Source: Piliocolobus tephrosceles (taxonomy: Eukaryota; Chordata; Mammalia; Primates; Cercopithecidae). From it: DNA of 64,000 nucleotides. How positions within the stretch are numbered: position 1 is the stretch's first letter; each line of letters opens with the position of its first letter. This document shows, one piece after another, positions 55,486 through 64,000 of this stretch. The notes under the pieces were generated by a model, which was given only the letters and a program-made list of their open reading frames with translations, ran no database searches and was not told where the DNA came from. The position numbers and the translations under genes are program-made. The stretch covers positions 66,517,644-66,581,643 of the forward strand of contig NC_045446.1 in NCBI RefSeq assembly GCF_002776525.5, given 5' to 3'.

Positions 55486-55904
55486 GGTCTGACACAATTA
55501 TAGCCCTGGGTGCTGTGGAGAATCAAGCTCCCATCCTGAGTTGAGGGCTCAAAGCCCAAGAAGAGGGATCTTGGATTGGTTGATGTTGGTGTTGGGCCAT
55601 CAAATCCAGTAGGAGAGGCAGGATTGCCTTTAGTGCCCTCTAGGGGCAAGGGCAGGGGACCACCTAGCAGAAATCATTTTCTTACTGGATCTCCTTACAT
55701 GAAGGGAGAACTATTGGGCACAGGCAACTGGATTAAGGTCTGGCAAATTAACACACAGAATCACAATTATAGAAAATTGAGTATGTACAGTTTCTAGTGC
55801 TCATGTTTTTGAGCTTTTCAGCCTGGTGCTAACCCCAGGAACCTTTGCTGAAGATGTCAGCCTGCTGCCCAAGGACTCTAGCAATAATTATATACAACTA
55901 TAAG
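55486..55904. other. Unique sequence
   Basis: Nothing recognised. Confidence 0.4.
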
Positions 55905-56070
55905 TAGCTATTATTTACTAAGCTCTGAAGATTTCACGTGTCATCTTGTTTAACTTTATAACCATCCAACAAAGCTGATAATCCTACTCCCATTTTCAGA
56001 TTAAGAAATTGGGGATCTATGAGATTTGTGACTTGAATAAGTTCATACAGCTAGTAAGAGTTAATAACAA
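55905..56070 (-). repeat. MIR
   Basis: Antisense: TTTACTAAGCTCTGAAGATTTCACGTG, CATTTTCAGATTAAGAAATTGGGG. Confidence 0.6.
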
Positions 56071-56129
56071 GAGTTAAATGCTTAAATGCTTACCATGTGC
56101 CAGATTCCATGCTGTAACAGACCTTGTTG

Positions 56130-56604
56130 CTTGCCTACCCAGTAGCCGTCCTGCCTCTTCTCTGCTAATAGAATTCTAATTTTACCCAGCAATCCATCTG
56201 GCAGGGAAAGGGGCTCTATATCCAGTATAACTGGCCAAGCCAATCATGGTGATCCCATTCCCCCTTTGTCAGCGATTGGATTAAAGGCAGGCTTATTATC
56301 CAGCTCTGGCCAAAGATGTGGGAAACAGTATCAGTGAGATGTTTCTGGGAAAGGTTTTCTTATTTTTAGAAAGACACAAAAGGAAGAGATCACCCTTTTC
56401 TGCTTTGTATATTGTAGCATCTGGATATAAATTTGGGAACCGTGGCACCCATCTTATGACCATGAGGGAAGCCAGCCTAGAAAAGTCTATATACCAAGGT
56501 TGGAAAAGCATTAAGATGAAAAGAAGAGTTTTTGATGAATTAACCAATCCTGAAACTTCCTGCCATTTCAAGTTTTGGTTTGTTACTTGGAGTTAAAGAC
56601 ATCC
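56130..56604. mobile_element. Probable old repeat, family not assigned
   Basis: The end TTGTTACTTGGAGTTAAAGACATCCTAGCTGACAC is a motif seen at the end of old interspersed repeats. The interior was not identified. Confidence 0.35.
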
Positions 56605-56800
56605 TAGCTGACACACATGTATTTTCTCATTTAATTTTCACCAAAAATCCATGAGGATAGTGTTATTGTCCCTGTTTTACATATTAGAAAATGAAGGCTC
56701 AGAGAAGGTGGGTAATTTTCCCAAAGTGATAGAGATAAGAAATAGCATAATAGCATTTGAACCTGGTTCTGCTTAATTCTGGAGTTCTTAACCACATCAT
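56605..56800 (-). repeat. MIR
   Basis: Antisense: TTTTACATATTAGAAAATGAAGGCTCAGAGAAGG and ATTTGAACCTGGTTCTGC. Confidence 0.7.
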
Positions 56801-57104
56801 ACTAAGCAAAACAATGAAAATTAAACCTGGTCTGGCTGGCTCCAAAGGCCATGCTCCTTCCTTCGTGTTTTATTGCCTCCTGATTTATGGGATGAAATTC
56901 CAATAAACTTGAATCTATGATGTATGGTACTTAAAATATGATGTCCCATCACTCCCCATGGGATGAGGTAGGCTAGCTACACAATGCAGGGGAGGATGAT
57001 TGCAAACGTTGCCTGAGTTGGCTTGGTCTTTGTCCTCTGTTACCAGTGGACTGGGCCTTTCTTACTACTGTGGCTTGAGAACATCTGGCAAAATGGATAG
57101 CCTG

Positions 57105-57408
57105 GGTTAGGCACGGTGGCTTATGCCTGTAATCCTAGCACTTTGGGAGGCCAAGGTGGGTGGATCACTTGAGGCCAGGAGTTCAAGACCAGCCTGGTAA
57201 ACATGGCTAAACTCCGTCTCTACTAAAAATACAGAAGTTAACCAGGCATGGTGGCGGGCGCCTATAATTCCAGCTACTTGGGAGGCTGAGGCAGGAGGAT
57301 CACTTGAATCCAGAAGGCAGAGGTTGCAGTGAACCGAGATGGCGCCATTGCACTCCAGCCTGGGTGACAGAACCAGTCTTTGTCTCAAAAAAAAAAAAAA
57401 AAAAAAAA
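57105..57408 (+). repeat. AluS-type SINE
   Basis: Full sense copy with a long pure A tail. Confidence 0.92.
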
Positions 57409-58087
57409 GGGACATCCAGGCCCCAGTGAGACACAATTAGACTAACTCTGATGACTTTGTGTGGGAAATTTCTCTCTTGTCGAGGTATTTAGTCTCACCT
57501 GGATGGGTCTTACTACTTTTCCATCTGCTCTAGTGGGAAATTACTTGGCATCCTCCCTTGGCAGGGATGTCAGGAAGAGATACCTATCACCAAATGCAAG
57601 GCTGGACAGAATGACAGTTAAGAGCCATTCCTTTGTGAAGAGTTGAAGATTATGGAGAGGTACCAGGAAGGTAGATTTTTTTGAATCCACCAAAAAATAT
57701 GGCAGGAAGAATGAACACAATTCAAGGAAATATTTCTGAGCATCTTGTGTTCACCAGGCGCTGTCCAAGGAATGGTGATATAGGTGAATACATAACCCCT
57801 TTTGTCTAAGCTCAGCCTTGCAAAAAGGCTAAGGTGTGTGGCCATAATTAAAAAAAGAAATAGACTATACCCAGGGTTAAACAAGGAGAACAATATATGG
57901 CAGGTACCTCGAGCAAGAGCGACATGCGACTAGAACCATTAGGAGTTTTGAGAGGTGGCTTGAGATTAAGTTTGTAGAATGGGTAGGATTTGGACAGCTG
58001 GGAATGGGCACGAAGGAGGAAAAGAACCAAGGCAAGAAATCTCCTTGCTTGCAGAGAAGGCCAAGTGAAATTTTGGCTGGAGCATTT
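57409..58087. other. Unique sequence
   Basis: No family recognised. Confidence 0.4.
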
Positions 58088-58391
58088 TTTTGTTGTTGTT
58101 ATTTGTTTGTCTGAGACGGAGCCTCACTCTGTTGCCCAGGTTGGAATGCAGTGGCGCAATCTCGGCTCACTGCAACTTCCGCCTCTTGGGTTCAAGTGAT
58201 TCTCCTGCCTCAGCCTCCCAAGTAGCTGGGATTACAGGCCTGTGTCACCACACCCAGCTGATTTTTGTATTTTTAGTAGAGACGGGGTTTCACCATGTTG
58301 ACCAGGCTGGTCTCGAACTCCTGACCTCAGTTGATCCACCTGCCTCGACTTCCCAAAATACTGGAATTATGGGCATAAGCCACTGTGCCTG
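58088..58391 (-). repeat. AluS-type SINE
   Basis: Antisense copy with a GTT-rich tail. GGAGCATTT / GAAGCATTT flanks. Confidence 0.92.
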
Positions 58392-59904
58392 GAAGCATTT
58401 GTTATTTATAGTGGGAGATAAGCCTAGAAAATAGCATTTTGGGGTCAGCCTGGGACAGGTCCAACATGCCAGGGCAGATAACTTGGTTTGAATTTGGTAG
58501 GAAATGAGGAGCTGCTCAAGGCTTTTGATTAGAAACATGACATATTTAGCATTATGTTTTAATGTATAGTAATTCCACAGGTACAAGCAGAATTGAGGTG
58601 GGAAAAGATGGGGGAGCAAAGAGATCAATTTGAAGACTTAGGGGAATCCCTTCTCCCTGACCATGTAGTGAAAGCACTGTTTCTAAGACCAGCAGAGCCC
58701 AAGTGTCTGGCTTACTGCAGAAAGCCAACTTCAGTGGCTTGGGAGGAAACTCACACCTCACTCAGGGTTCCCACCCAGCTGGGAGCTCACACATTTCATA
58801 GTGTACACAGCAGAGGTGCTGACAGAACCAGAGGACTGGGATCAGTTACATGGGGAGAGGAGCTGAGCTGCAGAGAATCATCACTGAAGACAGGAGGCCC
58901 CCAAAGATCCCAAGGCAGCCTCCTTTCACCAGCTACATGGAGCTCAGAAGCAGCGGTTCAAGACTCTGGGAGGGCAGGAGGGTTCGGATTAGTGGAAGTG
59001 CGGTGCAGTCCCAGGATGTGAGGGTGGGGCAGGGGGAAGCAGGGGCGAGTCTGAAGGACCCAGCAACCCTCTTACAGAGAAGCTGGGCGAGTTCTGCATG
59101 ATTACAGGGAGTGGCTCTGGCCTTTAGGCCCTAGATCCTGGAGTTGGGGGTTATGCTGCATTTCCTCTATTCTGTCACTGGCTGCATTAGCTGCCTGTGG
59201 CTCCCGACAAGCTCTTTCTTGTGTCCTCCCAATTTCTTTCTACTTGATTCATCAACTTATTTGAGGCTCTGAGAGTCAGTGTTGGCCAAAGACTCTGAGA
59301 GTCTTTGACAATCTCTGGCCAGACATGTACATGTCTCCTACACCTTCTAGAATACCCAGCACATTCCTGCTTGATGGTCTGTGAGCATCACAAGCTTTTA
59401 TGGAAGTAAGGTGGCCTGGTGAAGTCATCATTCTTTATATAGCAAATCCTGTAGGTAACATAAACAAGTGAAAAGAACTGGTTTAAGAGAAGGTTGCAGT
59501 GTTTTAATCGATATACTTTGTTTCTTTATTTCTACAAAGACACATGCTGTTCCCCATTTTCTGAAATGCCTGACTCTAACCTTCAACTCCTTACTTTTCA
59601 CAGAGATACTGGTAGTGAGAAATATTTCTCCCCCTAAAGGAAAACAAAAGTGCAGGAGTATGAGGACAAAGAGGTGTAGTAGAGACTAGCAAGTTAAAAA
59701 ACACATATAGCACCTAAGAAGGACAAACAACGAATGACAGCCTAGTGTGGCTGGATCACCTGATTTTTCCACAGAAGCTGGAAACTCAGAATTTTATGTA
59801 AAATTTTCCAGTTTTAAAATACTGGAAAAGCAAATGTAAAAAAAGTATGTGGGGCGAACAAAGGAGGATCTCTGGGCCAAATCCTGATAATTTACCATCT
59901 CTGT
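58392..59904. other. Unique sequence
   Basis: 1.5 kb without recognised repeats. An open frame at 58593-59021 has no known domain. Confidence 0.4.
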
Positions 59905-60360
59905 CCTACGGGATCAGGTCTAAGTTCATTAGCTTAGAACTCAAGCCATCCGTCGCCTGACATTTGTTCATCTCCCTCCACTTCTCAACTGCACGTTCAC
60001 ACTCCTCTCACCACACCAACCCACCTGTGGTGCCCACATCCTGATCTCTCCTGTCTTCATACCTCTGCATTGCTGGTCTCTGTCTGCAACGCATATTCTC
60101 CCTTTCTCTGCCTGGGAATCTCCTGTGCAGTTTCTCATTACTCAGATCAATCCACACTTTCTTTTGACAACTACCCTTCTCTTTCTAAGTTTAGGTGCTC
60201 TTCATTCTTTCTATGCTTCCATAGTACCCTAAACTTATTTCAACCAGATCTCTTACCACACCATCCTGGAATTGCTGGTCCCCTTGTCTGTTGTTCACCA
60301 GTCTGAGTACTCCCTGAGGGCAGGGACTTTCATAGTCTCTGACCTGAGAACCTAGGGTTT
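59905..60360 (+). repeat. L2 fragment, long
   Basis: Sense L2 in order: TCAGGTCTAAGTTCATTAGC, CACGTTCACACTCCTCTCACC, CTCTGCCTGGGAATCTCC, CCCTGAGGGCAGGGACTTTCA. Confidence 0.72.
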
Positions 60361-60709
60361 GGGGTGAGAAATATGCCAAGAAAGTGAACGTATTTAACCA
60401 GATGGGAAAAATGAAAATTCAAATAAGATATCCTGAACATTTGAAGGTCTAAGAGGTGAGAGCAGGTCATAAACAGAGGTCAAGCTCAGGATTCAGGAAT
60501 CAGGATAATTAAAACAAGTTTGAAAGTGAAATGTGGTGAATGGTATAAGATATAAGCTGTGGATGAGGTGAGGGTGTCTGGGGCCTGATTTTTCAGGGTG
60601 CTGAGAGTGTGACAGACACAGAGGTGGGTCTCACTGCCTTAATATGTTAGTACTGGGTTCTGCTACCAGCTTGATAGTTTGATGAGTTTCTCTGTTTCAA
60701 GGACTAATT

Positions 60710-60850
60710 TTCTCAGCAAACATATATTGGGCATCTACTCTGTGCCAGACACTGTCAGGCATCATAAATATAGAGAGGAATCAGATATAACCCATGTGCT
60801 TGAGCTTAAGGTCTAATGGAGGAAATGGACACATAAATAGATAATGAGAA
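60710..60850 (-). repeat. L2 3' end
   Basis: AAACATATATTGGGCATCTACTCTGTGCCAGACACTG and TAATGGAGGAAATGGACACAT. Confidence 0.68.
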
Positions 60851-60924
60851 TAAAATGAAATATATACACAACAGAAAGCAGCACATGGGGACTATGATAG
60901 CACAGAGGAAGGGCTCCAGATTCA

Positions 60925-61010
60925 TTAAGGCACAGAAATGGTCATTTCCCTGAGGTCAGACAGCTACAGAGGTGCGGGCCCAGAATTAGAGCCTAGCACT
61001 GTTAGACTTA
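60925..61010 (-). repeat. MIR-like fragment
   Basis: GGCACAGAAATGGTCATTTCCCTGAGGTCAGACAGC resembles the antisense MIR core. Confidence 0.45.
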
Positions 61011-61151
61011 TAAGTCCAATTTTTTTCCACTGTAGGAAACTGGGAGAAGACAGAAATCACTTTATGGTTATGGAGAAAATTTATGTGTGTCAGAATGGTT
61101 AAAATGCAACTGTATGGTTCTAGGTTAAAGTCTGTTAAGAGTGATAGTTGC

Positions 61152-61457
61152 GGCTGGGCGTGGTGACTCACTCCTGTAATCCCAGCACTGTAGGAGGCTG
61201 AGGTGGGCGGATCAAAAGGTCAGGAGTTCAAGACCAGCCTGGCCAACATGGTGAAACCCCATCTCTATTAAAAATACAAAAAGTAGCTGGGCATGGTGGT
61301 GGGTGCCTGTAATCCCAGCTACTTGGGAGGCTGAGGCAGAAGAATTGCTTGAACCCGGGAGGTGGAGGTTTCAGTGAGTCAAGATCATGCCATTGCACTC
61401 CAGCCTAGGCGACAGAGCAAGATTCCGTCTAAAAAAACAAAACAAACAAAACAAAAC
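61152..61457 (+). repeat. AluS-type SINE
   Basis: Target duplication AGTGATAGTTGC / AGTGATGGTTGC (61140-61151, 61458-61469). Confidence 0.93.
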
Positions 61458-61469
61458 AGTGATGGTTGC

Positions 61470-61909
61470 TTGAGATCTGGGAGGCAAAAGTGAATCAGCA
61501 GCCACTGTTCTCTGAAGATCATGGGGATTCATTACAGCAAGAGGCGAGGAGGCACCAGCAGGTTCACTCTCCTCCATTCCATATCCAGCTCTTCCTGACT
61601 GCTGACCCTGTTGACCAATAGTAGCTCCAAACCTAGCACCAGACATTTGCAGTGGACCCACAGCCTTCTGTAGATGTCTCCATCAGCTCCTCTTCTTCAG
61701 CCCCTTTACAACCTCTGAGTGTGTTTGGCTGCTAGGATTGACTTCTTCAGTGACTCCATCCATCCCTGCCTCCCTCCAAGTTCAGAGTGGCACTTTCCCA
61801 GCTGCACCCACAACTGTATTAGTTTGAATTCCTATAACAAATTCCTTACGCATTACTTCATAGTAGTTCTGTTTCCTTAGATGAACACTGAGTGAAACAA
61901 GTAACTGAA
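61470..61909. other. Unique sequence
   Basis: Nothing recognised. Confidence 0.45.
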
Positions 61910-62190
61910 GCCTGGATGTGGTGGCCCACACCTGTAATCCCAACACTTTGGGAGATTGAGGTGGGCAGATCGCTTGAGTACAGAAGTTCAAGACCAGCCT
62001 GGGCAACATGATGAAATCCTGCCTCTACAAAAAATACAAAAATTAACCAGGCATGGTGGTGTGCACCTGTAATCCTGCTACTGGGGAGGCTAAGGTGGGA
62101 AGATCGCTTGGCTTAGGAGGTAAAGGTTGTAGTGAGCTGAGATGGTGCCACTGCACTCTAGCCTGGGTGACACAGCAAGACCCTGTCAAG
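61910..62190 (+). repeat. AluJ-type SINE
   Basis: Sense copy whose A tail has become the following GAAA tract. Confidence 0.9.
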
Positions 62191-62195
62191 AAAAA

Positions 62196-62275
<80 letters not shown>

Positions 62276-62505
62276 AGGAAGGAAAGAAAGAAAGAAAGAA
62301 AGAAAGGAAGGAAGGGAGGGAGGGAGGGAGGGAGGGAGGGAGGGAGGGAGGAAGGGAAGGAAGAAGGGAAAGAAAGACAGGAAGAAAGAAAGAAAAGAAG
62401 GAAGGAAGGAAAGAAAGAAAAGAAAAAGAAAGAAACAAAGGAGCGAAAAGGAAAGAAAGAGAGAAAAGGAAAGGAAAAGAAGAAAGAAAGAAAACAAAAA
62501 AGAAG
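62191..62505. repeat. (GAAA)n/(GGAA)n/(GGGA)n purine tract
   Basis: About 315 bases, almost purely purine on the plus strand. Long GAAA array, then GGAA, then about 11 GGGA units at 62313-62350, then mixed GGAA/GAAA. It grew from the Alu A tail. Frames through it are artefacts. Confidence 0.97.
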
Positions 62506-63484
62506 GTAATTGAATAGACAGAACAATGGACTAAGGTCAGAAGTCTGTATCTGTAACTCCAGTGCCTTGCATTTAGTAGTTCAGAAAATATTTGTTCAGT
62601 TGATTGATGTTCAGGTTGCTTTTGGTTCTTTAGTGGTACAGGTATCACTGCAAAGAACAGCTTCTAGGAAACTTTTGCTTTTGCTTCTGTTTCTTTTCCT
62701 ATGGTCACTTCAAGGTGTATAGTCATTTATGGCCCAGGCTTTGAAGTTTTGACCCAGGACAATATCTGTTGTGTTGGCTTTATGTGCTCTTCATCTCTTG
62801 GGGTATGATAGATTTTCCTCTGGCTTCGATTTTTCTCGCTCCGTCACCTTCAGTCCATTACAAAAACAGAGAAAAACCTCACTCTTGTGCATTTACTCCA
62901 AAGAAAGTATTTCACACTCTAATCAGATCATCAAAAAGCACATATTGGGTTACCCTTATGGGAATGGTCCTCTGGCCTGGCTAGGCTGGAAGTGGAAGAA
63001 ACAAAAACATCTGGAAATTGAGGCTCTGCTTACTTGGGCTGGATGGACAGCAATCAACTCTGAAACACTTAATTGCTGGGAAACTTTCTCTTTGCTACTT
63101 AGACCATTCAGCACTTGCTGGGAGAAGACATGTTACATGCTCACTTTATCTTCTGGAAAGCTGGATTAAATGTTATATTTCAATTAGAAAACCATTTACG
63201 GAATGTCTGTCCTAAACTAGTCTCTCTGCTAGTTGCTGGAGATAGTGCCTTGAGGTGTTTTCAGCTACCCAGGAGGGTAACACAATGAGTTACAGCACAA
63301 GTCAGCATATAGTGCCAGAAAAGAGGCATAAACAAGGTATTATGGAAAAGAGGAGGGGGCAATAGCTGATACAGGGGTGGTAGAGTAGGCGAATAAACCT
63401 AAGAGAGATGTTAAAGGATGTATAGGCAGAGGAAACTAACAGTTATTAAGCACTGAGGTTTCACAGAGGAAGGTGAATAAGCCT
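62506..63484. other. Unique sequence
   Basis: Nothing recognised apart from a weak L2-like trace at 63180-63255. Confidence 0.4.
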
Positions 63485-63571
63485 AACAATCATGCACTGA
63501 TAATCTATCCTGTGCCAGTCACTGAGCTAGGTAGTTTACATATTTTATCACATTAAATCTTCCCTAAAACT

Positions 63572-63688
63572 GGCCAGGTGCAGTGACTCACACCTGTAAT
63601 CCCAGCACTTTGGGAGGCAGAGGTGGGTGGATTGCTTGAGCTCAGGCGTTTGAGACCAGCCTGGGCAATACAGCAAAACCCCATCTCA
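63572..63688 (+). repeat. Alu left half (J-type)
   Basis: Only the left arm to CAAAACCCCATCTC, followed directly by AAAT repeats; the right arm is missing. Confidence 0.88.
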
Positions 63689-63743
<55 letters not shown>

Positions 63744-63757
63744 ATGAATAAATAAAT
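63689..63757. repeat. (AAAT)n microsatellite
   Basis: About 17 AAAT units with one GAAT interruption, grown at the Alu middle or terminal A-rich region. Confidence 0.93.
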
Positions 63758-64000
63758 TTTCCCCATAACCCACCTGGAAGAAACTGAGGCACAAAGAGGT
63801 AATGTAATTTGTTTAAGAACTTGAAAGAGATAGAATTGGGATTCAAATCTAGATTTCTCTGACTTCCAAGAACATTTTCTGCTCCCCCTTGTGCTTGGAG
63901 AATTATTTTCAAAAGACAGTGAGATGGATTATGAAGAACAAGAAGGAATTTGACAGACTTTGAAAGCCACAGAGGTGTAAGAAGGTGCTTGGCAGAGGAG

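Larger units (their letters stand above)
63485..63870 (-). repeat. MIR split by half-Alu and AAAT tract
   Basis: Antisense MIR at 63485-63571 (CTATCCTGTGCCAGTCACTGAGC) and 63758-63870 (GAAACTGAGGCACAAAGAGGTAATG). Confidence 0.68.

Noticed and set aside
58593..59021. 142-codon plus-strand frame
   Set aside because: No similarity recognised and no splice or promoter context.
62043..62648. Open frames of up to 201 codons over the purine tract, both strands
   Set aside because: Low-complexity KERKKERK / SFFLSFFL peptides produced by the GAAA/GGGA microsatellite.
60000..64000. Expected neighbour EMSY at the right
   Set aside because: In human it lies further downstream. No CpG island or EMSY exon is visible before the window ends.
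1..64000. tRNA genes, CRISPR arrays, bacterial-type operons
   Set aside because: None seen. Box A/B-like motifs belong to Alu and MIR elements, and direct repeats are microsatellites.

Overview
This is nuclear DNA from a primate, most probably an Old World monkey. About 50 Alu-derived elements on both strands make up much of the window, and four or five young AluY copies (at about 6077, 32034, 35710, 36177 and 38858) carry cercopithecoid-type signatures: a left end reading GGCTCAAGCC, a right-arm GCGTAAACCCGGG in the better-preserved copies, and ATCCGGCCACTGCA. The coding matches are to primate genes that I place, from memory, at human 11q13.5.

Genes. Positions 1-18,040 hold the 5' part of THAP12 (PRKRIR, DAP4, p52rIPK) on the minus strand. 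Exon 1 (17950-18038) and exon 2 (3039-3159) join in frame and encode residues 1-70, which is most of the zinc-binding THAP domain. Intron 1 is 14.8 kb and filled with repeats. The remaining exons lie beyond the left edge. A CpG island (about 17,640-18,590) is the promoter. It carries a near-consensus ZNF143/Staf site and a perfect NRF1 site. Facing away from it on the plus strand is an intact 210-codon frame (19009-19641) that I identify as GVQW3. It is a helix-turn-helix domain captured from a mariner (Tc1/mariner) transposase whose catalytic core is gone. A short upstream exon (to 18574) splices in frame to it. So two transposase-derived DNA-binding proteins appear to share one bidirectional promoter.

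Rest of the window. From 19.6 kb to the right edge I find no further coding exon. The sequence is Alu, L1, L2, MIR, one MaLR LTR nested in a hAT-Charlie DNA transposon, some other old repeats, microsatellites and unique DNA. A 10-N assembly gap sits in a GATA microsatellite at 38,771.

The structures most worth a second look are the shared promoter and possible N-terminal extension of GVQW3, a 71-bp inverted repeat with a 419-bp spacer at 50,913-51,473, an inverted duplication inside one L1 at 14,491-15,227, serial Alu insertions at one target sequence at 35.4-36.5 kb, and a 106-bp half-Alu that still has perfect target-site duplications. Repeat names come from recognising consensus sequence by eye, and boundaries are accurate to a few bases for Alus but only to tens of bases for L1, L2 and MIR.
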